Shown here piece by piece: positions 53,401 to 64,000 of a stretch of DNA of 64,000 nucleotides; within the stretch, counting starts at the first letter, position 1; every line of letters begins with the position of its first letter. The notes under the pieces are model-generated. The model ran no database searches, was not told the DNA's origin, and saw only the letters and a program-made list of their open reading frames with translations. Both the position numbers and the translations under genes were made by a program. The stretch is from NCBI RefSeq assembly GCF_000189635.1, contig NW_002476163.1, forward strand, positions 558,001-622,000, read 5' to 3'. This stretch comes from Tetrahymena thermophila SB210 (Eukaryota > Ciliophora > Oligohymenophorea > Hymenostomatida > Tetrahymenidae).

Positions 53401-54654
53401 CATTTAGATTTTTAGTAAATTTTAAAAAAATCTAGTTGAATTAATTAGAATAAATTCGAAATAATTTAGGTGGAATCAATTAAAGTAGTTAAATAATCTT
53501 TAATATATTTTTAACACTAACTTATCATCATGCTTGGAAGATCTTTACTTAAACTTTAGGTAATAAAAATAAATAAATTATTAAATTATTATAAGATTTT
53601 TATAAAAATAAAGCAATAACGAGTTAGCAAATAATGAAGCCCTACAATTGATTTAGTAATTAGGATCTCTTTAATATTTAAATAAATTAAACTTAGACTT
53701 CTCTTCAAATAAATTGTATTATTCCTCTATATCTTAGCTGCTGCAGCTTCTAGATAAGAACTCTGATTAACTAGAAGAAATATCTTTCAGTGCAAGGTAT
53801 CTATTTTATTTTTTATGGATATATTTTATTAATTTATACAATAAATAACTTATTTAGGGATAATATCTTAACAAATACAGAAAACGAGGTTTATCTGCCT
53901 TCTAAATATTTCAAAAAGCTAAAATATATATCATTAGATTTAGGGTATTTATTATATTTTATATTTATTTTTTAACATAATATTTTTGATTCTAGAAATA
54001 CTTTCTGTGAAGATCAAATGATAATTCTAATTAAGAATTTATTATAAAATTGTTACGGTGCTGAAGTAGAAACTATAAAACTTAATATGGAGTAATATTG
54101 TTTAAAAATTAATAAATGATTATAAATGCTATTTTTTTGATTAGATAAATAAAAGTAAATGGAGAAAAAAATTTATTTGAAATGATTGGAAGTCTCTAAC
54201 TGTTTGAAGATCTCAGATATTTGAGTTTAAATTTAAATAAAATTAAGAGCATTTAAAACTTATTTGTTGAAAAGATAGTTTCCTCGATTCCTCATCATAA
54301 ACTAAAACAACTCCACTTATAGTTGAGGTATTTTTTCAATTCCAAATATGAAAACTTTAATTAATTTTATAACCTAAAAGTGATATAGAATTAAGTGATC
54401 GTATTGAAAGTTTAGTTTTAGAATTAGTAACTACCTAAAAAGACTTAAATTCGTTGACACTGGATATTTGGAAAAACAAAATTTTTGATAGAACTTTCGA
54501 AAATATTATAGATACTTTGACAAATAAAACAGAAAATAATATAATAGAATTTAATATTAATGCTTGGGATAATTAGCTTAGTGAATAATTATAGAAACAA
54601 ATTGCCAAAAAATTATAAAATCTTCAGTAGTTGAGAGGATTTTGTTAGTTTTGA
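50428..54654 (+). CDS. Leucine-rich-repeat protein with predicted N-myristoylation site; 16 exons
   Basis: Exons: 50428-50909, 50964-51196, 51245-52052, 52101-52190, 52244-52336, 52390-52473, 52526-52615, 52763-53134, 53184-53273, 53325-53414, 53470-53559, 53614-53796, 53858-53944, 53996-54091, 54145-54327, 54381-54654; 1114 aa. MGICGS at the start fits an N-myristoylation site, so membrane anchoring is likely. PIKCLKHQSEKC near residue 41 vaguely resembles a B-box-like zinc motif but lacks ligands. Residues of about 60-505 look helical. From about residue 508 to 1110 come ribonuclease-inhibitor-like LRRs (for example NDQIGAEGLF then LEILKLNLE; NNGLNEQGL then LQCLHLDFQ). Introns 3-15 are all phase 2 and mostly 48-61 nt; single-repeat exons are 84-96 nt. 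Each LRR exon is therefore symmetric and can be duplicated or skipped without a frameshift. Function is unknown; LRRs suggest protein binding. Confidence 0.85.
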
Positions 54655-54707
54655 TTTAAATTAATACATCAATATTCAATTGATTATGAGTATTTAAAGA
54701 ACCATTT

Positions 54708-55612
54708 TCAAACACTTTCAATATATTCTATTTCCTAATCTATTTCAAAAACTTCCTTATAATTTTTCAAATCTTAAGCATTCATATAAAATTTTTTCTT
54801 TAAGAAAGAAAGAAGTGCCTCGATATTATCTCCCCATAAGTTAGCAAGTATTCTATATTATTCTATTTTATTCTCTTGTATATACAAAAATAAATAATTA
54901 GCTTTATCATTAAAATTCTAAAGTGTAAATAAATTACTCATTTCTTGAACTCTTTTTGGATCATTTCTTTTTAGCAAATTTACTTATTTAAGCTTTTGTT
55001 CCACTGTTTTTTTAAGATTTTAATGTTAACTTAGTAAATCATCTCTGTCATCCTAATATATAAAATTAATTTATTAAGTATTAAAATATTTAATTTACTG
55101 ATGTTCTTAAACTTTATTCCATTTAAATTTTTATTTCTGTTTCCTAGATCTTTTGATTCAATTAAATCATTTTCTCATCTAGACCGTTTATGACTTTGAC
55201 CATCTATTGTTAATTCAAATTAAATAAAAAAATCAAAATAAGAATTTTTATAAATCTACTTCTTCCTTTTTTTCATTAGGAAAGGACCAAAAGAAAGAAC
55301 CTATTCCTACCTTATCCTTATTAATCAAATTATCTTAAACTAGAACTTTTAGAATATCCTGAACATCCTAAGGATCTTATTTAAAAAATGTATAGAAATA
55401 ATTGAATATTAACTACAAAAAATTACTATTAATTCTTTTCTTTTTGGCTTCCTTTTCAATTTCCTCTTTGTTAAAAATATCTCTCTATTTAATAGTAATA
55501 AAAAATTTTGCACTCATTTACATAGTTTATCTAAGTTATTTACTGTCTCAAAAAATATTTCTAGAATGGCTTTTTACTTTTCTTAAGCTGACAAACCCTT
55601 TACTCTTTTCAT
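54708..55612 (-). CDS. MND1: Meiotic nuclear division protein 1 homologue (Mnd1)
   Basis: Five exons on the - strand: 55612-55544, 55484-55427, 55375-55260, 55203-55099, 55052-54708; 230 aa (family members are about 205-220). The N-terminus KGLSAQEKQKAILEIFFET matches the start of the Mnd1 winged-helix domain. NPQDVQDILKVLVQDNLI and KVGIGSFFWSFP match the second helix and the conserved FWSFP/YWAFP block. The middle is a coiled coil, and the C-terminus has ANLWGDNIEALLSFLKKKF, matching the family's ANRWTDNI region. In other eukaryotes Mnd1 pairs with Hop2 to help Dmc1/Rad51 in meiotic strand exchange, so a nuclear, meiosis-specific role is expected. Introns are 46-59 nt. It ends tail to tail with the LRR gene, 53 bp apart. 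Confidence 0.92.
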
Positions 55613-55864
55613 TTATACTTTTTTAATTTTATGTTAAATTTATAGTTTCTTATTAAATTTTTTATAAAAAATTATTTATCAAAAAAAATTTATTTGAGCT
55701 TAAAAAAGACTTTTAGCTAAACAAATTCTAGCGAAATTAAGTCAGTTTTGATTAATTAAATTAAAAGGAATACAGTAAAATATGACAAAAATTATACATT
55801 TTTTAGCTGAATTAATGGTATTATTTATTTTGATTTATTTTTGTTTAAGTATATTTTTAAAACC

Positions 55865-58800
55865 TCAACTCATATTTTCTTAACTTTAAACTTTTTTATG
55901 TAAATTTATTTGAATTTCATATTGGGAAACTAATTTATTTTCTTCATTTGAAGAATTTTTTTTCTCTCTAAAATATGTCTATTCACTGCTGGTATTAATT
56001 TATTCAGACTAATTTTCTGCTTATTTCTAATTTTATGATACTATCAAATTTGAAGACTTACAAAATTTATTTTATTTTGTAAACATTTATAAATTTTGGC
56101 AATCTATACTTTAGAGTTTTATTGATTCATCTGCAATAATGCTATGACTACAACTACTGATTAGGGAGCTTGAGAAGATTTTTTTCAATCCAGGAGGGTT
56201 GCTATGATTTATTTCATTGTTCAACTCCAAAGATATTTTTTAATTTTATTGTTATTTTTACTGAGATTCTTCCATATCTCCATTAATTACATCTTACTAC
56301 AAATGAGAATCGTCTAGTACATATTACATTTCTAGTGATTTAGGGTATTGTGCTGAAATATTCTTAACTCCAAAATAAAAGCTAGATCCTTCTTTACTTT
56401 ATTAGCTAGATACCGAGCTTTCCTTGCTTCGCCTTTGCATTTTATTAATATCTTCACTTGAGTATGATTTTAAGCGAGTAAGTCTTGTAGGTATATGCTA
56501 ATCACTTTAACCATCATTTTGTATATATTTTATCTAAATTTAATTATTTTTTTGATATTCTTCTACTTCGTCTTATCTATTATATTGAGAAGTTACATGA
56601 AGAGATCCTCTCTTTATATGTGGTTATTTAAACATAGATGCTTTCTTAGCTGTACTTCTGTATATCTCCAAGGGAGAACTAATATAACCGCTGCTTCCTT
56701 TGCTTTTTTAGTAAATTTCTTTTATCAGATTCTAAGATTAAGGAGTAGTATTTTCTTACTGATAATTAAGTTAAATTTTATTTGATGTATCCTTATCATA
56801 ATTGATATTAAGTTGATTATTTTCGTTTTCTAAACTCATTTAGTTTAACTAAATTATTTAAGATTTATTATCATCACTGTCTTAATTAAAATAATCTGCA
56901 ATTTTAGGATCCAGTAAATCTATTAATTTTCTATCGATTTATGTTAATGATGATTTGGCTTTTATTGATTAGAAAGCTTAGAATGCTTGTGTAGCTTTTG
57001 TTAACTCATTTCTGGTATCTTAATACAAAATATTTATCTTTTTTTAATCATCTTCAGTTATTAAATTAGAGCTAACCTAAAAAGATTCTTATTAGTTTAC
57101 TACTTTTTTCAAATTTATTGTTGGTTTTGGAAGGAATTCTAGTAATTTAATTTAATTTTCATCTAATAAAAGCATTTTAAGCTTATCAATCTCAAGTAGC
57201 TTTTTAATGATGTAAATACTATCTAAATGGTAATTTAGCTTATCAATAGAATAGCTCATCTGTTCCTTGGTTCTTTTGAATTTACCGAAAGGCCATATAT
57301 AGTAAAATAAACTTTCGATAAAAGATATTTTTAGAGGATTGAATGTTGTCTTGAAATATTTTTCAAATATTTATTCTTCAGCTTTCTTTTGGTCATTTTA
57401 TTTCTTTTTGGTTAAGGCAATAGTTTTCTATGATTAAGCGTTTGATAGAAATGATAATCTTTAAGGAAATTTAGGGAGTGGGGAATTTTGATCTATACAC
57501 TGTTAAGAGTCTATTTATCTTTAAGAATTGATAAAAATAGTTCCCTTTATTATTTCTTTCATTTTGTTTTTCCTTTCTCCACCTTTCAGTTAGCTTAGCT
57601 ACGTAAAATTTAGTTCATCATTATTGTTTTCTTGTTAAAGAGAATGCTTTGAAAATATCATGCTATTTTAATGTGTGTAATTATTAGTTATTTAATTGAT
57701 TTGTTTTTATATTGGCTTTTCTATATTTTTAATTTGTTTAAAATTTGTAATACTTTTAGTAGAAGTGGGTAAGTTTTCTTACTTTTAGTTAATATTTTGA
57801 ATTTAAATAAAACTAGTGACATTTTTGAGAGCCTAAATATATTTTGGAGAACTAGTTTGCAATATATTTTATTAGTTTTCAAAGTTGTTAATCTTCTATA
57901 AACCTTTAGAGACTTGCTATTTTTTGGGATTATCTTAATTCTAGGCTTAAGAAATATTGCTGTTGTTATTAATACTTATATGATTTTTGTTATTTGTTTA
58001 TATCCCATCTAAAGATTTTAGTGACTGAAGATTAAAGTTATTTTAGTAATTTTCATCATCATCATCATCTTAGTCATTTTCAAAATTAAACACCTCATTT
58101 AGCATAGTCTTTTAAAAATGAATCTGGCACAGAGGACTAACTATAAGAAATCCCATAAGAACTACTATTTTAATACCACCTCCTAGACTACCTAGAATGG
58201 AAGGTATGCTTTAAAACGATCTAATATATTTTTTATTGTAGTTTTATTCAGAAAAACTAATCTTAATTTTGAATAAGACATCAGAATCGTTAATGGTATT
58301 TTTAAGCTAAGATTACTCCTAAGGATTAAGAGCACTATTGATAAGCTTTATTATAATTATTATTATTATTAAAATTTAATAATATTTTAAACAAAATAAT
58401 TTACTTTATCTGAAATTGATTATATTGCGAAAGATTTCATCAGTCTATTTTATTGAATTGAATAATTTCTTTCATCTTCTATTATTAATGCTTAGAAATT
58501 TATTTAAATCATTAATTTTTATTAAATATTAGATTAAGTACTAAAAAACAAATTTGTGTCAAATTGTTTCATAATATTTGTGTAATCGAAAGGATTTTGG
58601 ATGTCTGTATAGTCAACTAACGTTGTAGGAACAGACAAGCTTAAAGTACTGTTTTACTTTAAGTTTTACAAAATTTAGTCATCTAAATCTTTACTCTTTG
58701 TTACCAAAATATTAATACTATTACGACAGTTAACTGTTTATTAAATTTCAGGATAAACTTCATTTTCTGTAAATGATTTGTCTTTGTTGAAGCAAAAATA

Positions 58801-59301
58801 CCCATCTTTTGTTTAACTTAAAAACTGATATTCTTAAGATGATTCTATAAGATCTTAGCAATCAGTTAGTTCCACTGATTTACTTTGAATTTCCTAAAAA
58901 GATAATACTTCTACTTTTTAATTAATGATATCACATTCTTAATTATAATATGAAACTATTTTAAAATAATTCTAATCAATTGGCAATTGAGTTTATTTAT
59001 TGAAAAACCCTACCTAAAATGTATTTTAAGACTTAGGATTAAAAGATATTGAATTTAATTCTTAAGCATCCATTACATATTCTTGAGATATGATTGAATT
59101 AACAGAAGAATATATTAACTGATAAATTGAAACTAAGGTCCAAAGTCCAGTCAATAACCCAACTACTAAAGTTATTAAGCCTCCAAACCTTGTTTTATAT
59201 TCAGACTCTTTCATGAATTTGAGGCTAATCTTCTAGCCATAAATATCTATTTTATCAATCTATTTTATAAAATTTAAAAATCTATCCAATCTTTTTCCCA
59301 T
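55865..59301 (-). CDS. Ciliate two-pass membrane protein with long cytoplasmic tail (orphan)
   Basis: Two exons on the - strand: 59301-58405 and 58345-55865, with a 59-nt intron; 1125 aa. The N-terminus has IDIYGQKISLKF and TRFGGLITLVVGLLTG, a layout I know from ciliate-specific putative transmembrane proteins: a short cytoplasmic lead, a helix at about 40-65, an ectodomain of about 280 residues with a few Cys, then a helix at about 345-375 containing LGSLGGGIKIVV. The remaining 750 residues form a polar, Ser/Gln/Asn-rich tail with a five-Asp run just after the membrane and helical stretches. No enzyme motif is seen. It is transcribed towards MND1, with 252 bp between its stop and the MND1 start. 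Function is unknown; a surface receptor or scaffold is possible. Confidence 0.82.
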
Positions 59302-60640
59302 TAGTTCTTTGCTATTTTAGATGAATTAATTTCTTACTAAGATAAATTTGTATGAATATATGTATGTTTATTTAGAGTGATATTTCTAACTAATTAAACT
59401 AATTAAAATAATAATTTAAAGCTCTTAACCATTAGCTTTTTATGGTAAAAAATACATACAAGAAGTTTTAATGCATCCAGTAATATTAGTCACATTTTTA
59501 TTGAATCGATATTTGAATCATTTATGGTATTTAAATTAAGTAACTTAAAAAGAATATATGAATTTTTCAATTAATCAAAATATAAATAGCCACAATTCAT
59601 TTATATTCTTAAAATTACACTTTAATATTGAGGATTGAAATTAAATCAATAATTAATTAGATTCTAATTAAAAAGTATTTACTTACACATTAATTTTTAT
59701 AAATTCTAACAAAAAAATTACATATAATACTTAATTTATCTTCAAGTTTGAAATGTAATATTTTTCATTTCATAACCTTTCAATATTTTTAAAAATTAAT
59801 CATTCATTAATATGCAAGAAATAAAACAAGTTTCATTTTTGAAATATTTTTAATTTTCTAGTGAAATATTTTTTTCCTACTAATTAATTAATATATAATT
59901 CTAACTAAAATTTATAATTTAATTTGTTTTATATTTTAATTTAGTCATTTCAATTATTAATTTTTAATTGTTTTATTTGAACTATAATATTAAAAGGTAA
60001 GAAATACATTAAATTTAGTTAAATTTTATACTTTCAAATATTTCTTAGTTATCTAGTTTAATAATTTTTTTCCTTTTATAAAAAAGTCACATATCGATTT
60101 ATTTTAAAATTTCAAATTTAACCATTTTAATTTTTCTAATTTTTAAATATTTTTTTTTTCTGTTTGCTTGGTATTAATCATTTCTTTTAATTTTGAAAAA
60201 AGCGCTTGATGATGCTTTAAATTTCGAAAAATAAACTAAAGAGCTCATTCATTATTAATAATTAATTTAAACTTTTTCTAATGAATTGATATCTAGCTTT
60301 AAAATATTATATAATAATCTAATGGTTTGTAAATTAAATTTCAAGTAAATACAAAGTAAATTAACTATGATATTACAGCTAAAAAATTAGCTTTAAAAAA
60401 AGCAAAAGAAATATTATTAAGCAAAAAGAGGAACTATTCCTAAGATTGTAACAAAGAAATTACTAAAAAATAATATATTTTAAAATAAAAGAACAAGTGA
60501 AAATAATGTAATGAAATTCATTCTAATTTGTGTATTGCCTACTTTTTACATTTAATGCTTTTGCTTTATTCCTTATTCTATCATTTATGTAAATTAGGGG
60601 AAACAATTATCATAAATCTACTTATTAACATACATTAAAA
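59302..60640. other. Intergenic spacer
   Basis: It serves as the upstream region of the - strand membrane-protein gene and the upstream side of the LRR fragment. Most is featureless AT-rich DNA. From about 60200 a TGA-free + strand frame with a helical-looking translation begins (see findings); I could not fit it to a gene. Confidence 0.5.
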
Positions 60641-61752
60641 ATGTACCATAGAAATCCGCATAAGCTTGTCATCAATTTAGAGGAGTTAAATTTAACGCTT
60701 TCATCTTTTTTTCATAATTTTTTTTTTAGATCAAATGAAGTAGGTATCGAAGGAGCTAGGGGATTAGCTGATGCTTTATAAAACTGTTAGTAACTAGTAG
60801 AATTGTCAATTACTATATATTCGTATATTTTTATTAATAAATATTCAAGCATAAAAGTATATCTAATTAGATCTAATAAAATAGGGTAATAAGGAGCATG
60901 TTATATAGGATAAAGTTTGGGATGCTGCAAAAATTTAAAAATCATGAAATTAACAATTGGATCGTATTATCTTATTATTACTATTATTATTGTTATTATA
61001 AAAAAAATAAATATTTTTAAATAGATATAATAGTATAGGTTCTGAAGGATTGAAGTAGATATCTTAAGGAATCAAAGATTGCCCTGACTTAAATAGTGTT
61101 TATCTTTATATTGGATAGTAATCATTTAATTCCAAATTCCCCTTATCAAATTTCTTCATAACAGTTTACACATATAAATTGTATAAATCATCACTTAAAT
61201 ACTAAATTTAGGAAATTGATAAAAGAATATTACCATATCCAGAAAAATATTAAGTTTTAAGGAAAATGTGTCTATGCATACAAAATTTTTAAGCATTTAT
61301 TTTTTAATTATTATAAAAATAATTAGAAATTCTGATTTATGCAAAAGATTTTCACTTATTTCTAAAAAATTAAATTATTTTAAATAATTTAAAGAAATTT
61401 TAATTTTAATATACCTCAAAAATACTTCCAAAACAATTCAAATAATTTTCCTTAAAATTATATTTTAAAAATGAATATGTAAAAAGTATAATTGTATGTT
61501 AAAAATGAATATGAAAAAGGTTTAATAATCTAAATGCAGAAGGATTTACAAACTTATTTAAGAACTTGCAGCAATGTGAGAAACTCCATAAATTATTTGT
61601 TTAAATAAATTCGTAAGATTAATCATATTGAATTATTATCACTAAAATTTATTAACTAGTGGAAATAATGTTGGTAATGATGGAGCCCTACAAATAGCTT
61701 AATCACTTTAAAACTGCTTAAAACTGGAGTCTCTTTCATTGACGATTGGATG
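60641..61752 (+). pseudogene. LRR gene fragment, probably a pseudogene
   Basis: Six LRR segments can be recognised: 60641-60705, 60730-60822, 60871-60963, 61025-61117, 61520-61612 and 61660-61752. The last five are each exactly 93 nt, one repeat long, and bounded by phase-2 intron junctions. Examples are NEVGIEGARGLADALQNC, NKIGQQGACYIGQSLGCC and GNNVGNDGALQIAQSLQNC. The first segment ends LEELNLTLS, but the 24-nt gap that follows has lost its GT donor, and reading through meets TGA. One intron is 402 nt and holds a decayed LRR-like stretch. After 61752 no intact exon follows, only traces such as LYNIPDYAKLKLII before TGA near 62270. It could instead be a real gene with ends I failed to find. 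It is related in style to the LRR gene at 50428-54654. Confidence 0.55.
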
Positions 61753-64000
61753 GTAAATAAGCAATTTATAAATTTAATTTATTCAGTTTTCAATAAGTAA
61801 AGATTTAACATACACATATATCTATTTATTTATCTCTCTTAGTTTTAAAATATAAAGAAAAAAGTATTTTTTATTAAATTAATTATAAATAAAGCCAAAA
61901 TAATTTATCAGTGAATAGTATAAGATAAATCATATAAAAAATAAGTAAGAATTCATAAATTAAATATTTGTATTTAGATATCGAAGGGTAAACATTCTTA
62001 ATTCTTTTGAATTATAAAATAATTTAAACTGTCTTCATTATTTTTTTATTTAAAAAGATCTAAATAGATTGCTCTATCATTTTTGTAGCATTTTCTCCAT
62101 AAAATGAAAAGGCTTGCTTATTATAAAATAATTAGTAAGTAATGAAGTTAATTATTGCTTAGCTGAAGATTTTATTTTCAAGAAGATATTCTTAAAAAAT
62201 AAATATCTAATTGGTAATATTATATTATTTAGACTTTATAATATCCCTGATTATGCTAAATTAAAATTGATTATCTGAACTTAGGTTCAAGGTATTAAGC
62301 AAAATATTTAAATATTAATTTTTTGCAATATATATTTGTATGAAAAGTGTATTTTTATTTCTTTAAAAGATGCTTATTTCTATTATAAGTTAATTTTATC
62401 TTTAATTTTTGGGGTTTAAATTTGAATAATTTTATAATGTGTTAAGAAATATTTTTACTTAAGTAACAATGTAAGCTAAAATCAATTAAAGAATGATTAA
62501 TTATTTATCATATACTTAGAAATTTTTGATTTAATTGATGCATTCATAAAATCAAAAGTAAAATTTTTCTATCACTATCAATTTATGCTTACATTTTTTT
62601 ATTAAAGCTAATACCAACAAACACTTCGAACTTTAAGTGGTGATTTTTTACTTGAAAAAGAATTCTTTATTCTTGATTTTCAAATAATTAAAATGCCTTT
62701 TATTATTTGAAGATCAATCTTTTTTCAAATAATACATTTTTTTAAGAAGCAAATATTAAAAAAATTTTTAGTTCATATGTGTTTTCTAATCTAAAAAAGC
62801 ATTAAATAAAGAAATTAAGATGATAAATTTTTAAACAAATGCATATTTTGATTTTATGAATAAATTGTTTAAAATTTTTTTATTTAAGTAACCTCAAGAA
62901 AAATGAAAATATTATTGATGATTAATTATATATTTGTTTTAAGGTATAAATTTTTATTCAAAATATTTCAAAGTTGGCCAAACATAATTTTCACAAACTA
63001 TTTATTACCAAAAAAAGATATTTCTAATTTATATTACAATGCTTGTTCTAATTTCGCTCGAAACATGCCTCTTTTTTATCTTTGAATGCTATTTGTAATA
63101 AATATATATTCCTCAAAATAATAAAATCAAATTTAATGTTAATATTTACCACAAAAGAAATATATTACATTTAAAAATCAAAAAGAAAATTAATTAATTA
63201 ATTATATTTATTCAAGGAATAATAAAGGCATAAAATTTTGTATGATGATAATGCTTTAGTTCAAAGTGAATAATTAAATCCCTGCCATTAAAAATTTGAA
63301 AAATTTATTTCTATTACCAACGAAAATATACAGTTTTTAAAAATATAGTATAATTTAAATATAATGAGCTTAGCCTTATTGCATTTATCTTAATTATATC
63401 AATTGCAATCATCAATTGCTTAAATAATACTTCATATTTATATAATGATTAGTTTTTAAGGATAATAGAATATCTATCTATATTTTAACTTCCTTATAAT
63501 TTACTCATAAATATTGTTTTTTCTAATTAAAGATCTTTAAGATATGCTTCAGTTTGCTTTTGCATTTCTTTGATTCATTAGGCTTTTAAATCAAAAATAG
63601 CATTTCCTAAATAATTTTTAACATAATTTTAAAAAATAAAGCTGAATATTTAAAATAATTATAGAATTTTTTGATCTTTTATTTAAAAATTCATTACTTT
63701 ATTTAATAAGTTGTTATTATTAGATTTATTACTCCAATGCTAAATTTATGATAGAAAAATACAATTAGACAATAGTTCAATATTTTTTATTCATTCTATT
63801 TTTATTTTCTACAAATTTTCAATGAAATTAGAAAGATTATTTCTCAAAAGATTTTGTTTTTTAAATATTTTAGCTTTGAGAGTTGCTGAAGTTTTTTATT
63901 TTGGAATTTTAGTCATTTAGTTGAATCAGGATAAAATTTATTTATTTATGAGAAAGAAAAAGTTAAGTTATTGTAAAGAATTCTATTTCTTTTTATCCTT
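61753..64000. other. AT-rich region with decayed LRR traces and no supported gene
   Basis: The first 550 bp contain faint LRR-like pieces without proper splice sites. From 62300 to the end the DNA is very AT-rich. A few TGA-free stretches on either strand (for example - strand 63560-63212 and 64000-63819) have no recognisable product and are within chance for this base composition. A gene continuing beyond the right edge cannot be excluded. Confidence 0.5.

Noticed and set aside
55402-56785. + strand frames at 55402-55626 and 56495-56785
   Set aside because: They are antisense shadows of MND1 and of the orphan membrane-protein gene on the - strand.
62903-63085. 60-codon + strand frame
   Set aside because: No homology is recognisable, composition is near background, and the length is expected by chance.
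63212-63560. - strand TGA-free frame of about 115 codons
   Set aside because: It looks mildly protein-like but is preceded directly by an in-frame TGA, lacks a convincing start or splice acceptor, and matches nothing I know.
63819-64000. Possible 3' end of a - strand gene entering from the right edge
   Set aside because: Only about 60 codons are visible, with no recognisable motif; this is insufficient to call.
1-64000. tRNA, rRNA, CRISPR array, bacterial promoters or riboswitches
   Set aside because: I found no tRNA-like arms, no rRNA core sequence and no spaced short repeats; the gene structure is eukaryotic, so bacterial signals are not expected.

Overview
The window is nuclear DNA of an oligohymenophorean ciliate, most likely the macronuclear genome of Tetrahymena or a close relative. 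Every long gene reads through only if TAA and TAG are glutamine and TGA is the sole stop. The DNA is very AT-rich. Introns are short and AT-rich, with GTA(A) donors and AG (mostly TAG) acceptors. All gene models here use that code (NCBI table 6). Models were built by eye; in each one the exon lengths sum to a multiple of three, and the frames were checked against paralogues in the window where these exist.

Layout. Positions 1-44041 (all + strand) hold a tandem array of very large multi-pass membrane proteins of the ciliate TmcB/TmcC-like PAS family: the 3' part of one member (1-1968) and five complete members (9107-15316, 16177-22557, 22862-29488, 30921-36983, 38087-44041; 1930-2045 aa each). 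Between the partial member and the array sits a 1889-aa leishmanolysin-like protein (2381-8499) with a cysteine-rich ectodomain and a C-terminal multi-pass segment; its zinc-binding histidines are missing. The five complete Tmc-like genes share three intron positions and fall into two lineages, the first three and the last two. Downstream of the last one lie decayed, tandemly duplicated copies of its 3' end and flank (about 44370-45357).

Positions 45501-49660 hold three tandem aldo/keto reductases of the voltage-gated K+ channel beta-subunit type, two nearly identical and one diverged. Position 50428-54654 is a 16-exon leucine-rich-repeat gene with a predicted N-myristoylation site; most repeats occupy their own exon and all introns in the repeat region are phase 2. 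Tail to tail with it, on the - strand, is the meiotic recombination gene MND1 (54708-55612), followed by a - strand orphan two-pass membrane protein with a long cytoplasmic tail (55865-59301). The right end (60641-61752, with traces to about 62300) carries a second LRR gene or gene fragment that looks broken. The last 1.7 kb shows no gene I can support.

How the genes relate: the main theme is expansion by tandem duplication (Tmc-like array, reductase triplet, LRR exons). The Tmc-like proteins combine N-terminal membrane segments, a helical TPR-like region, a PAS sensor domain, a long Q/N-rich cytoplasmic linker and a C-terminal membrane module. This suggests sensory membrane proteins, but the ligand and output cannot be read from sequence. 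No tRNA, rRNA, CRISPR array or recognisable transposon was found.
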